A stretch of DNA of 64,000 nucleotides, from the NCBI GenBank assembly GCA_017935345.1, contig JAGBHU010000038.1:1-64000 (forward strand), given 5' to 3'. The notes beneath the pieces are model-generated. The model saw only the letters and a list, made by a program, of their open reading frames with translations. It searched no databases and was not told the DNA's origin. This DNA is from Coprococcus sp. GTDB taxonomy: Bacteria; Bacillota; Clostridia; Lachnospirales; Lachnospiraceae. Of this stretch, positions 9,133 through 17,907 are shown one piece after another. The position numbers and the translations under genes are program-made. Within the stretch, counting starts at the first letter, position 1. Each line of letters begins with the position of its first letter.

Positions 9133-10638
9133 CTATTTATTTCCTATATAATTCATAGGCACTTTAACAGTAAAAGTTGTTCCTTTTCCCGGCTCACTAT
9201 ACACGTTTACCGTTCCTCTATGCATCACAATGATATTCTTTGAAATGGCAAGACCGAGTCCCGTTCCTCCGGTATCACGGCTTCTCGCCTTATCCACACG
9301 ATAAAATCTTTCAAAGATATGTTCAATACAATCCTCCGGTATTCCTACACCGGAATCGGCAACCTTAATATACAAATTCTTGTAATCTGCATTCAGTGAT
9401 ACCTTAATCCACCCACCGTCTACATTATACTTGATTCCGTTTTCAATCAGATTCGATATAGCCAGTGTAAATTTAACCTTATCAATATCCGCTTCCACCT
9501 CACGAAAGCTCTCAAAGGTTATTTCTATACCCCTCTTCTCCGCCAATGGCTTCAGCCGCTTCAAAATAACTTCCATCAGTTCATTCATATCGACTTTTTC
9601 AAAATTAAGACTTTCAGGACCTTTGTCCGTTTTGACAAGTGTAAGCAAATCACTTATTATCTGTGCTTCCCTGTCTATCTCCTGAACGATATCATTCATG
9701 AATTCCCGATACATTTCTGCCGGTACATTTTCCTGCATCAGTATGGATTCCGACAATACCTTCATCGATGTTATCGGTGTCTTAAGCTCATGTGATACAT
9801 TTGATACAAATTCCTGACGGGACTCTTCAAGAAGCTGCGCCTTTGTAAATACATGATTGATATCATCCGTCAATGCCTCTGCCTCTGAAAATAATCCCTC
9901 ATCTTCAATATGCTCTAAAGTACCATCCTTAATCGTTCCGATTTTACGTTTTACCCGTTTAATATCCCTGACAGACAAATACGCTATCAGATAGCCCAGT
10001 AATCCGCCTATGATAACAAACATAAGAACCAGTATATGGGCTCTCTGTCTCATATGCTCATTCAGCTCATTTACTGCATCCATTCTGGCCGCTATCACAG
10101 CTACCGTATCGATGTATCCTTCGTTATTAATAATCGGGAAAATATACTGATACTGGTTATCAATAATATAACTGACATTCGATACTTCGCCATTCATAAT
10201 CGCTTTAATATCCCTGTCTATGATATATCTCCCCGTATCTTTATCATAAGAATCAATCACAACCTTATAACCGACGTCTATCAGCATCACTCTGCCTGGC
10301 AGCGAAAAAGCAACCGCATCAACCATATCCTTCGTTTCGCCAAGATTACTATGGGTTGTATGATAGTCATTTACTACATACGTGATATACTCCGACTTGT
10401 TTTTGATTCCCTCTTCAAAATCCCTGTTATTCTTTGACGTAACAGATGTCGTCATGGCATATGAAATAACCAGTGATATAGCCGCAACACATATCGTGAT
10501 AATAACAAAAATAACCACCTGCTGACTGATACGTATTTTTTTATTCGCATTGCTATTTGATTGTACTTTTAACTCTTCGTTATTTGACGTTTCCTTCATA
10601 AATATAATGTCCCGGCTGTTATTATTTCTTTTCATCAC
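9133..10638 (-). CDS. Membrane sensor histidine kinase (WalK/PhoR-like)
   Basis: A 501-residue kinase pairing with the regulator encoded just upstream (21-base gap). Two membrane helices (residues about 41-64 and 198-222) flank an extracytoplasmic domain of roughly 130 residues, probably PAS/Cache-like. A HAMP-like linker follows, then the phospho-acceptor motif VSNVSHELKTPITSM, the N box (NLIENGIKYN) and ATP-binding glycine boxes (DSGVGIPEDCIEH, GGTGLGLAISK). All catalytic elements are present. The first codon is GTG followed directly by ATG (10635), which may be the real start. It lies between comEA and comEC with a GerMN lipoprotein downstream, hinting that the system watches the envelope or DNA-uptake state. 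Confidence 0.92.
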   Translation of the reverse strand: MMKRNNNSRDIIFMKETSNNEELKVQSNSNANKKIRISQQVVIFVIITICVAAISLVISYAMTTSVTSKNNRDFEEGIKNKSEYITYVVNDYHTTHSNLGETKDMVDAVAFSLPGRVMLIDVGYKVVIDSYDKDTGRYIIDRDIKAIMNGEVSNVSYIIDNQYQYIFPIINNEGYIDTVAVIAARMDAVNELNEHMRQRAHILVLMFVIIGGLLGYLIAYLSVRDIKRVKRKIGTIKDGTLEHIEDEGLFSEAEALTDDINHVFTKAQLLEESRQEFVSNVSHELKTPITSMKVLSESILMQENVPAEMYREFMNDIVQEIDREAQIISDLLTLVKTDKGPESLNFEKVDMNELMEVILKRLKPLAEKRGIEITFESFREVEADIDKVKFTLAISNLIENGIKYNVDGGWIKVSLNADYKNLYIKVADSGVGIPEDCIEHIFERFYRVDKARSRDTGGTGLGLAISKNIIVMHRGTVNVYSEPGKGTTFTVKVPMNYIGNK

Positions 10639-10659
10639 CCATGACAGATGATTTCAAAA

Positions 10660-11346
10660 TTATCCTTTAAAGAAGTATCCTACCCCCCATTTTGTATGAA
10701 TATAAACAGGTTCTCCCGGATTTGCTTCTATCTTCTCTCTAAGTCTTCTCACATGAACATCCACGGTTCTGGCATCACCCGGATATGTGCTTCCCCATAT
10801 GGTATCAAGAAGTTCATTTCTGGAATACACCTTATTCGGATGTGCCATAAGGAGCTCTAACAAATCAAATTCTTTAGCGGTAAGATTCAATTCCTTACCC
10901 TGAACAAATACCCTGCGGCTATCCAGTTCTACCTTCATTCCGTTTATTTCCATGATATTTGCCGGTGTTACGGCAACCTGCTTTTTATTGCTTCTTCTTA
11001 AGATAGCTTTCATTCTTGCCTTAACCTCAAGTATATTAAACGGCTTTGTAATATAATCATCAGCACCATACTCAAGTCCCATGATTTTATCCATATCATC
11101 GCCTTTTGCCGTAAGCATAATAATAGGTACATTTGAAAATTCTCTTACCATCTGGCACACCTCTGTACCTGTATATACAGGAAGCATAATATCAAGTAAT
11201 ACAATATCATAATGATTACTCTTTATTTTTTCAAAAGCTTCTCCGCCATCATAGGCTGTATCAACCTCCATATCATCCTGTTCAAGGCTGAATTTTAATC
11301 CCTTCACGATTGATTTTTCATCATCTACTACAAGTACCCTCTTCAT
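10660..11346 (-). CDS. OmpR/PhoB-family response regulator
   Basis: A 228-residue regulator. The receiver domain (residues 1-118) has the acidic pocket (VVDDE), phospho-accepting Asp52 (IVLLDIMLP) and the switch residues LTAKG and TKPF. The winged-helix DNA-binding domain (about 130-226) carries ELNLTAKEFDLLELLMAHP and RTVDVHVRRLREKIE. It resembles WalR/PhoP. An AGAGGTG site precedes ATG 11346. It lies 23 bases after comEA and 21 before its kinase, in one operon. Targets are unknown from sequence. Confidence 0.93.
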   Translation of the reverse strand: MKRVLVVDDEKSIVKGLKFSLEQDDMEVDTAYDGGEAFEKIKSNHYDIVLLDIMLPVYTGTEVCQMVREFSNVPIIMLTAKGDDMDKIMGLEYGADDYITKPFNILEVKARMKAILRRSNKKQVAVTPANIMEINGMKVELDSRRVFVQGKELNLTAKEFDLLELLMAHPNKVYSRNELLDTIWGSTYPGDARTVDVHVRRLREKIEANPGEPVYIHTKWGVGYFFKG

Positions 11347-11369
11347 ATATGCACCTCTTTCTATTCTTA

Positions 11370-11984
11370 TTATCTGCCTACAGTAATATATTCCTCGATT
11401 TTCAGGTAAATACTGTCACCGATACCGCTCACATTTTTGATATCTTCTTTATTTGCAAAACCACCATTTTGCTCCCTGTACGCTATAATACTTTCTGCCT
11501 TTGATTCACCTATCCCCGAAAGTGTCATAAGCGTTTCTTTATCTGCACGGTTAATATCAACCAGACTATCTGCCTCCTGCTCCGAAGAATCAGCCTGGAA
11601 CAGCTCCCCCTCATACGGAAAATAGATTTGCCGTCCGTCATATAATGGTTCTGCCCTGTTTACAGCCGCCGTATCAGCACCTTCTGCAAATCCTCCTGAA
11701 GCTTCAAGCGCATCATCTACTCTTGCATCAGCCGGCAACTCATATACCCCCTCGTTCTTCACTGCACCACATACAAACACAGTAACCTTAGGTGGCAATT
11801 CCTCACCGGTATTTTCTTTATCGGTTTCTCCTGTACTGTCGCTGCCATCCTCTGTAAAAACAGAATCCTCATCCTGCATCACAAGCCGTTCTCTGTTACA
11901 GCCACAAGAGAGCAATACCCCTGCTGCAAATATAAAACATATGCACTTTTTTAATATTGTGTTCTTTACATTTTGCACTACCAT
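11370..11984 (-). CDS. comEA: ComEA-like DNA receptor with SLBB and helix-hairpin-helix domains
   Basis: Binds double-stranded DNA at the cell surface for uptake through ComEC. The 204-residue protein has a signal/anchor (residues about 12-28) with LLSC, a good lipobox, so it may be a lipoprotein rather than a transmembrane protein as in Bacillus. An acidic linker leads to an SLBB domain (about 68-135: VTVFVCGAVKNEGVYELP), then a (HhH)2 DNA-binding unit (about 143-204: VDINRADKETLMTLSGIG and FANKEDIKNVSGIG). ATG 11984 has GGAGG only one base away; GTG two codons on is better spaced. First gene of the competence/two-component operon. Confidence 0.92.
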   Translation of the reverse strand: MVVQNVKNTILKKCICFIFAAGVLLSCGCNRERLVMQDEDSVFTEDGSDSTGETDKENTGEELPPKVTVFVCGAVKNEGVYELPADARVDDALEASGGFAEGADTAAVNRAEPLYDGRQIYFPYEGELFQADSSEQEADSLVDINRADKETLMTLSGIGESKAESIIAYREQNGGFANKEDIKNVSGIGDSIYLKIEEYITVGR

Positions 11985-12022
11985 ACCTCCATTTCCTTAG
12001 AGGCATAGAAACACACACTGCT

Positions 12023-12051
12023 ATTTTAACGAATTGTTTTCACATTTACAA
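12023..12051 (-). promoter_or_regulatory. Promoter of the comEA operon
   Basis: Minus strand: TTGTAA (12046-12051), a 17-base spacer, TAAAAT (12023-12028), ending 38 bases before the comEA ATG. Between this and the arginine terminator (about 12052-12180) the DNA is AT-rich and no further feature is seen. Confidence 0.55.
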
Positions 12052-12180
12052 CAATATTATTTAAAAATTAATACGATTTAATTAAACATTAAGAATTACC
12101 CGTTTTTTGCCTGCATCATAATCTAAAATGAACGATTCATTTTTTACCGTTCAAACTCCTGTTAATATTTTAAACAAACG

Positions 12181-12235
12181 AAAAAAATCTCCGTATATTT
12201 GTATATGATTGACAATATATACAAATATACGGAGA
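12181..12235 (-). terminator. Rho-independent terminator of argCJB
   Basis: A perfect 19-base inverted repeat (12188-12206 and 12217-12235, 10-base loop) is followed on the minus strand by seven Ts (12187-12181). It begins 18 bases after the argB stop. Confidence 0.9.
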
Positions 12236-12253
12236 CTTTCTGAGCCGTACAGC

Positions 12254-13144
12254 TTAAAACAGCGGTTCCTTTAAAATAGCAGTTCCAATACCCTTCTGGG
12301 TAAAGAACTCAAGCAGCAGACAATGCTGAAGGCGTCCGTCAAGTATATGAACACGGGATACACCATTTTCCATAGCCGCTATACAATTATTCAGCTTTGG
12401 AAGCATTCCGCCTCCCACAACGCCGTTATCAATAATCTCTTTTGCTTCATGTATATCCATTTCGGAAATCAATGTCGACTTATCTGCCGGGTCTATAAAT
12501 ACACCCTCAATATCCGTAAGGAATACCAGCTTTTCGGCATTAAGCGCAGTTGCTACAGCACATGCGGCATCATCAGCATTGATGTTGTAGCTGTCATAAT
12601 TTTCATCAACGCCTATCGGAGCAATAACCGGAATGAATCCATTTTCTATCAATGAATTCAATATCGTTACATCTACATTGGTAACCTCACCTACGAAACC
12701 GATATCCTTACCGCCCGGAAACTTCTTTTCAACGGTAAACATACCACCGTCCTTACCACTGATACCTACCGCCTTCAGTCCAACCTTCTGCATCATACTG
12801 ACAAGACTCTTATTTACTTTAGACAAAACCATCTCTGCTATTTCCATGGTTTCCGCATCCGTAACACGAAGTCCGTTGATAAACTCTGCCTCTTTGCCTA
12901 CCTTTTCAACCCATTTACTGATTTCCTTGCCGCCGCCATGTACGATTACCGGCTTCATACCGACCAGCTTTAAAAGTGCTACATCTTTAATTACATTGTA
13001 CTTAAGCTCTTCATCCAGCATAGCACTTCCGCCATACTTTACGACTACGATCTGTCCTTGAAACTTCTGAATATATGGTAATGCTTCTATAAGGGTCTGT
13101 GCCTTCTCAATTACCTGTTCTACCGTATAATCTCCTTTAACCAT
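12254..13144 (-). CDS. argB: Acetylglutamate kinase
   Basis: Phosphorylates N-acetylglutamate in the second step of arginine synthesis. The 296-residue amino-acid kinase shows the nucleotide-binding [10 protein letters not shown] near residue 32, [11 protein letters not shown] (about 67-77), and the [21 protein letters not shown] region near the C-terminus. Length and motifs are complete. The ATG at 13144 follows AAAGGAAAC. It is the third gene of argC-argJ-argB, 48 bases after argJ, and the operon ends at the terminator just downstream. No argD is seen in this window. Confidence 0.95.
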   Translation of the reverse strand: MVKGDYTVEQVIEKAQTLIEALPYIQKFQGQIVVVKYGGSAMLDEELKYNVIKDVALLKLVGMKPVIVHGGGKEISKWVEKVGKEAEFINGLRVTDAETMEIAEMVLSKVNKSLVSMMQKVGLKAVGISGKDGGMFTVEKKFPGGKDIGFVGEVTNVDVTILNSLIENGFIPVIAPIGVDENYDSYNINADDAACAVATALNAEKLVFLTDIEGVFIDPADKSTLISEMDIHEAKEIIDNGVVGGGMLPKLNNCIAAMENGVSRVHILDGRLQHCLLLEFFTQKGIGTAILKEPLF

Positions 13145-13192
13145 TTTATCTGTTTCCTTTCTATTTTTTATATTCGTTTATCTTCATACGCT

Positions 13193-14428
13193 TTATTTTC
13201 TGTAGTCGGCATTTATCCTGATATAGTCATATGTCATATCGCAGCCCCACGCTGTTGCCCCAAATTCTCCCATGTTCATATCTGCTATCAGACGTATCTG
13301 TTTCTCAGATAATATTCTGGTAGCTTCCTTCTCGTCGTAATCAGTCGTGGTGCCATTTTGTACAATTCTTAACTGCCCTGCCACACTGGCTATTATGATA
13401 TCCACCTTATACGGGTCAAATGATATTCCGCTTTGTCCCATGGCACACACGATTCTGCCCCAGTTGGCATCCTCTCCGTACATGGCACATTTTACAAGAT
13501 TGGAAGAAACAATCGCCTTTGCCAATTTCCTTGCAGACTCCTTATCTGACATTCCTGCAATATCCACCTGAAACATCTTGGTTGCTCCCTCACCGTCAGA
13601 AGCAATCTTTTTGACAAATGAGGTATTGATATATCTGACTGCTTCTACAAAGGCTTCAAAATCTTCATCCTCCTCTGTCAGCTCTTCATTGCCTGCCATG
13701 CCATTTGCGAATATCATAACCGTATCATTTGTAGACATATCTCCGTCAACGGATACCATGTTATATGTATCCGGTACATCTTTTTTAAGAACCTTCCCCA
13801 AAAGCTCCGTACTGATATTCAGGTCTGTGGTTATAAAGCTCAAAACCGTTCCAAGATTTGGATTAATCATACCGGAACCCTTACACATACCGCCTATCGT
13901 TACCTGCTTCCCTTTTATTTCAAGCGTAACGGCAATTTCCTTCTTATAAAGGTCCGTTGTCATAATCGCATTTGCCGCATTCGTTCCTGAATCAATATCA
14001 GAGTCCAACTCCGGTATCAGCATATCGATTCCTGCAAATACAGTCTCCATAGGAAGTCTCATACCGATAACACCTGTCGATGCAACTGCTACCAATTCTT
14101 TATTGATGCCAAGCGCTGCTGCCGTATACTCTGCCATCGCTACAACATCCTGATAACCGGCCTGTCCTGTACAGGTATTTGCCACTCCGCTGTTTACAAC
14201 AAGCGCCTGACATTTTCCATTTTCTGCAACCAGCTTCTTATCCCAGATAACAGGTGCTGCCTGTACTGCATTCAATGTAAATACACCTGCTACATTTGCA
14301 GGAACATCACTAAGCAGCATAGCCATATCCTTCTTCATTTTGTTTTTTCTGATGCCCACATGAAGTCCTGCTGCTTTAAAGCCTACAGGCGACGTTACTC
14401 CACCGGGTATTATTTTCATAGCATTCAC
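13193..14428 (-). CDS. argJ: Bifunctional ornithine acetyltransferase/N-acetylglutamate synthase
   Basis: Transfers acetyl from N-acetylornithine to glutamate, recycling the acetyl group, and may also make N-acetylglutamate from acetyl-CoA. The precursor of 411 residues should cut itself before the nucleophile Thr194 in KGSGMINPNLGTVLSF, giving alpha and beta chains. The usual motif is MATM; here it reads LGTV, with the threonine kept. ATG 14419 (fourth codon) is better spaced from AGAGGTG than ATG 14428 and may be the real start. The gap to argC is 11 bases. Confidence 0.95.
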   Translation of the reverse strand: MNAMKIIPGGVTSPVGFKAAGLHVGIRKNKMKKDMAMLLSDVPANVAGVFTLNAVQAAPVIWDKKLVAENGKCQALVVNSGVANTCTGQAGYQDVVAMAEYTAAALGINKELVAVASTGVIGMRLPMETVFAGIDMLIPELDSDIDSGTNAANAIMTTDLYKKEIAVTLEIKGKQVTIGGMCKGSGMINPNLGTVLSFITTDLNISTELLGKVLKKDVPDTYNMVSVDGDMSTNDTVMIFANGMAGNEELTEEDEDFEAFVEAVRYINTSFVKKIASDGEGATKMFQVDIAGMSDKESARKLAKAIVSSNLVKCAMYGEDANWGRIVCAMGQSGISFDPYKVDIIIASVAGQLRIVQNGTTTDYDEKEATRILSEKQIRLIADMNMGEFGATAWGCDMTYDYIRINADYRK

Positions 14429-14439
14429 CTCTAAATGGC

Positions 14440-15480
14440 TTATGGGAATAGCGGTGCCATCTTCAGTCCCTCATCCTCATCAAAGCCAAACATAATATTC
14501 ATATTCTGAACAGCCTGTCCTGCTGCCCCCTTCACAAGATTGTCAAGGGCACCCATAACGACGATTCTGTTTGTTCTTTCATCTATCTTAAAGTTGACAT
14601 CTACATAATTGCTGCCTTCCACCCATCTTGTTTCAGGACATACATCTTTATCAAGAACGCGGACAAATTTCTCATTTTCGTAATATTTATCATATGCAGC
14701 TCTTACCGTATCGTAATCCACAGACTTTGCAAGATTTGCATACGCCGTAACAAGGATTCCTCTGTTCATCGGAACAAGGTGTGGTGTAAAAATAATATTG
14801 ATTGGACTGCCGTTTGCATAACCAAGCTGTTCCTCTATCTCAGGCGTATGTCTGTGTGTCAAAACACCATATGCCTTTATACTCTCATTGACTTCACAAT
14901 ACAAATTGGCTATCTTGGCTCCACGTCCTGCACCTGACGTTCCGGACTTGGCATCCACGATAATTGAATTCGCATCAACAATTCCTTCCTTTACAAGCGG
15001 ATATAATGAAAGAATGGAGCAGGTTGTATAACAGCCCGGATTTGCCAGCAGACGGCATCCCTTAATATCCGCTCTGTTGATTTCGCAAAGCCCATATACC
15101 GCCTCGTCTATGTACTGTGGACTCTTATGTTCTATCTGATACCATTCCTCATATACAGACACGTCCTTGATACGGAAATCCGCACTCAAATCAATAATCT
15201 TTACCTTTGACAAGATATCCTCATTTACAAGGGATGCACAAAGTCCCTGTGGCGTTGCCGTAAATATAACATCTACCTGATCTGCCAGTTCCTCCATATT
15301 GTCATCCATACATGTTGCATCCACAATTTGAAACATATTGCCATATACCTGATAATATTTCTTATCAATAAAGCTTCTTGAACCATACCAGACAATCTCT
15401 GCCTCCTTATGTCCAAGAAGTATTCTTACGATCTCCTGTCCTGCATAGCCTGTAGAACCTATAATTCCTACTTTAATCAT
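14440..15480 (-). CDS. argC: N-acetyl-gamma-glutamyl-phosphate reductase
   Basis: Reduces N-acetylglutamyl phosphate to the semialdehyde with NADPH. The 346-residue protein carries the Rossmann motif GSTGYAGQEIVRILLGH (residues 8-24) and the catalytic cysteine in LLANPGCYTT, followed by the dimerisation domain and the histidine-containing GVLTHRHTPEIEEQ. Complete. ATG 15480 follows GGAGG by 6 bases. First gene of argCJB, behind the promoter at 15517-15545. Confidence 0.95.
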   Translation of the reverse strand: MIKVGIIGSTGYAGQEIVRILLGHKEAEIVWYGSRSFIDKKYYQVYGNMFQIVDATCMDDNMEELADQVDVIFTATPQGLCASLVNEDILSKVKIIDLSADFRIKDVSVYEEWYQIEHKSPQYIDEAVYGLCEINRADIKGCRLLANPGCYTTCSILSLYPLVKEGIVDANSIIVDAKSGTSGAGRGAKIANLYCEVNESIKAYGVLTHRHTPEIEEQLGYANGSPINIIFTPHLVPMNRGILVTAYANLAKSVDYDTVRAAYDKYYENEKFVRVLDKDVCPETRWVEGSNYVDVNFKIDERTNRIVVMGALDNLVKGAAGQAVQNMNIMFGFDEDEGLKMAPLFP

Positions 15481-15516
15481 ATTGTGCCTCCATCGTATTT
15501 ATTTCTGCCTTAGCTC

Positions 15517-15545
15517 ATATTACTCTCACTATCTTCGTAAGTCAA
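15517..15545 (-). promoter_or_regulatory. Promoter of argCJB
   Basis: Minus strand: TTGACT (15540-15545), a 17-base spacer, TAATAT (15517-15522), 36 bases before argC. AT-rich palindromic sequence lies upstream. Confidence 0.75.
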
Positions 15546-15642
15546 CCAAATGTATCTGCATTTATTCTATTCATTTCCAATGTATAAAAATACATATATG
15601 CACATCAAAACACAACAATATTTTATAATTATACATTAACAG

Positions 15643-15655
15643 TGCATATTATGCA
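15643..15655. promoter_or_regulatory. Candidate ARG box 1 (TGCATATTATGCA)
   Basis: A perfect 13-base palindrome in the argC-argG interval, sharing the pattern TGnATAwTATnCA (read on either strand) with the two sites at 16240 and 16377. It resembles ArgR half-sites with 3-base rather than 4-base spacing, so assignment to ArgR is inference. Confidence 0.45.
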
Positions 15656-15853
15656 ATGTTAAATTATAAAAAGTTTTCCAACATCCTGTTCATTCCTATA
15701 ATAATTACAAAAATCATCTTATATAATCCCAATCACAAAATCAATAAAAGTTACATTAAAACATACCTTTTATTACATTAACAGTCACTATAACCAAATT
15801 TACAATATAATCCTTATAAAACAGCTATACTAAATTCTTGATATTAATATGAC

Positions 15854-15882
15854 TTTACACCTAAAATAATTCACCTTATAAT
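15854..15882 (+). promoter_or_regulatory. Promoter of the 59-residue gene
   Basis: TTTACA (15854-15859), a 17-base spacer, TATAAT (15877-15882), 31 bases before the ATG at 15914. Confidence 0.7.
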
Positions 15883-15913
15883 ATAGATATCTTATACATA
15901 AGGTGGTGAAAGG

Positions 15914-16093
15914 ATGGCTCAGGAAATGACAGATAAGGAGTTAATTACAATAACTATTGACACTTATATGAATTTACAACGCATAAAAAAAGAGAATGGC
16001 AATCAGGAAAATAAAGAACTTGATTATCAACTAAAAGGCGTTATGGCAAAATTATCATCTTTAGGAGTGAATGTTGAAGATTTAGCAATCTAA
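15914..16093 (+). CDS. Small conserved-looking protein of unknown function (59 residues)
   Basis: I do not recognise this family. An AGGTGGTGAAAGG ribosome-binding site directly precedes the ATG and a near-consensus promoter lies 31 bases upstream, which is strong evidence that the frame is real although short. The product starts MAQEMTDKELITITID and ends SSLGVNVEDLAI; it is mainly helical and carries charged patches (QRIKKENGNQENKELDYQ), with no cysteines, membrane segment or signal peptide. It sits alone between argC and argG, flanked by candidate ARG boxes. A small regulatory or protein-binding role is possible but unproven. Confidence 0.7.
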   Translation: MAQEMTDKELITITIDTYMNLQRIKKENGNQENKELDYQLKGVMAKLSSLGVNVEDLAI

Positions 16094-16239
16094 CAATTCT
16101 GTAACTAATAAACCCACGGTGTAAAGTCTTATTAAATTATGATGGCTTTGCACCTTTTTATTTTCTGCCTCTATAACCCGATATTTCTTATAGTCCATTT
16201 TCTTGAAAGCCCTCCGGGTTAATAAATATACATTTCTAT

Positions 16240-16253
16240 TGTATATTATGCAT
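16240..16253. promoter_or_regulatory. Candidate ARG box 2 (TGTATATTATGCAT)
   Basis: Second copy of the palindromic motif, 123 bases upstream of the argG -35 element. The stretch 16094-16239 around it holds no gene that I can support. Confidence 0.4.
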
Positions 16254-16375
16254 TCTTTTTTTATAATTTGCATAAAACCCTTTAAACGCAGCCATTTTGC
16301 AAGCTTTTGAACGAGTTATATACAAACAAATATTCATTTGTTTTAGAACATCATATATTGTACAACAAAAAAAAC

Positions 16376-16404
16376 TTGCATAATATTCATTGTCGTTGTA
16401 TATT
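16376..16404 (+). promoter_or_regulatory. argG promoter overlapped by candidate ARG box 3
   Basis: TTGCAT (16376-16381), a 17-base spacer and TATATT (16399-16404). The motif TGCATAATATTCAT (16377-16390) covers the -35 element, the position expected for an arginine-responsive repressor site. Confidence 0.6.
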
Positions 16405-16492
16405 TATCCCAGTGGGTATGAGATGCCGTATACAATATGGATACAGGCTGTAAAAAACCCAAGATACTTATTTTTAAGGAGGATTTACAAAA

Positions 16493-17710
16493 ATGGCTAA
16501 AGAAAAAGTTGTATTAGCTTACTCAGGTGGACTTGATACTACTGCTATCATTCCATGGTTAAAAGAAACCTATGATTATGACGTAATCTGTGCCTGTATT
16601 GACGTCGGACAGGAAAGCGAGCTTGATGGTCTTGAAGAAAGAGCAAAATATTCAGGTGCGGAGAAATTATATATTTGTGATGTTGTTGACGAATTATGTG
16701 ACGAGTACATCGTTCCTACAGTACAGGCAAATGCTGTATATGAGAACAAATATCTGCTCGGTACATCATTTGCAAGACCACTGATTGCAAAGAAGCTTGT
16801 TGAGATTGCCCGTAAGGAAGGTGCTACTACGATTTGCCACGGTGCTACCGGTAAGGGCAATGACCAGCTCAGATTTGAGCTTTCTATCAAGGCACTTGCT
16901 CCTGATTTGAAAATCATTGCTGTTTGGAGACAGCCGGAATGGACTATGCAGTCCCGTGAGGAAGAAATTGAATATTGTAAACAGCACGGTATTGACCTTC
17001 CGTTTGATGCATCTCATTCCTACAGCCGTGACCGTAACATCTGGCACATCAGCCATGAAGGTCTTGAGCTTGAGAATCCTGCAAATGAACCAAATTACGA
17101 CGACCTTCTTGTACTCGGTGTTACCCCTGAAAAGGCACCCGATGAGGGCGAGTATGTAACGCTTGATTTTGAAAAGGGTATTCCTACTGCCATCAACGGT
17201 AAGAAAATGAAGGTATCTGATATCATTCGTGAGCTGAACAAGTTAGGCGGCAAGCATGGTATCGGTATTATTGATATTGTTGAAAACCGTGTTGTTGGTA
17301 TGAAGTCACGTGGTGTATATGAGACACCGGGCGGAACGATTCTTATGGAAGCTCATACACAGCTTGAGGAATTAATCCTTGACCGCGATACGCTTGCATA
17401 TAAGAAGCTTGTTGCTACCAAGTTTGCAGACCTTATCTACGAAGGAAAATGGTTCTGCCCACTTCGCGAGAGCTTACAGGCATTTGTTGAAAAGACACAG
17501 GAGCGTGTAACGGGTGAAGTTAAGCTGAAGCTCTACAAGGGCAATATCATCAAAGCAGGTACAACATCACCTTATACACTCTACTCAGAGAGCCTTGCTT
17601 CATTTACCACCGGTGATTTATATGACCACAAGGATGCATCAGGATTTATCAACCTCTTTGGACTTTCCATGAAGGTTCGTGCCATGCTGGATGCTGAAAG
17701 AGATAAATAA
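16493..17710 (+). CDS. argG: Argininosuccinate synthase
   Basis: Joins citrulline and aspartate with ATP. The 405-residue protein begins with the P-loop-like [15 protein letters not shown] (residues 9-23) and carries [26 protein letters not shown] and [15 protein letters not shown], all typical of bacterial ArgG. Complete; ATG 16493 follows AAGGAGG. No argH follows, which is unusual since argGH pairs are common; an unrelated dehydratase-like gene comes next. Transcription ends at 17731-17768. Confidence 0.97.
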   Translation: MAKEKVVLAYSGGLDTTAIIPWLKETYDYDVICACIDVGQESELDGLEERAKYSGAEKLYICDVVDELCDEYIVPTVQANAVYENKYLLGTSFARPLIAKKLVEIARKEGATTICHGATGKGNDQLRFELSIKALAPDLKIIAVWRQPEWTMQSREEEIEYCKQHGIDLPFDASHSYSRDRNIWHISHEGLELENPANEPNYDDLLVLGVTPEKAPDEGEYVTLDFEKGIPTAINGKKMKVSDIIRELNKLGGKHGIGIIDIVENRVVGMKSRGVYETPGGTILMEAHTQLEELILDRDTLAYKKLVATKFADLIYEGKWFCPLRESLQAFVEKTQERVTGEVKLKLYKGNIIKAGTTSPYTLYSESLASFTTGDLYDHKDASGFINLFGLSMKVRAMLDAERDK

Positions 17711-17718
17711 TCAATAAT

Positions 17719-17866
17719 TGATACCGGACGTTGGGACCTGCTGTGCATAGCAGGTCCTAACTGTTTTTTATCATTATATGAAAGACTGCATGGCTATATT
17801 ATTGCATAGTATTCAGTCCGACTTAAATACTAGAAAAATCAATTCTATAAAATGAATTTAAATATG
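17719..17866. repeat. Intergenic repeat, copy A
   Basis: Shares TGATACCGGACGTT at its left, CCTAACTGTTTTTT and CATTATATGAAAG in the middle, and TATAAAATGAAT at its right with 54967-55215. Here the central hairpin is short (GGACCTGCT, 6-base loop) and doubles as the argG terminator. In the other copy the hairpin holds a roughly 110-bp palindrome. Confidence 0.75.
17731..17768 (+). terminator. argG terminator
   Basis: GGACCTGCT (17734-17742) and AGCAGGTCC (17749-17757) form a stem with a 6-base loop, followed by TAACTGTTTTTT. Confidence 0.85.
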
Positions 17867-17907
17867 TATGCTACTATAAATGAAATATGCAAAGGGAGTG
17901 AACGCCA

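Noticed and set aside
16082..16273. 63-codon minus-strand frame between argC and argG
   Set aside because: AT-rich, no ribosome-binding site, overlaps the end of the better supported small gene and a candidate ARG box.
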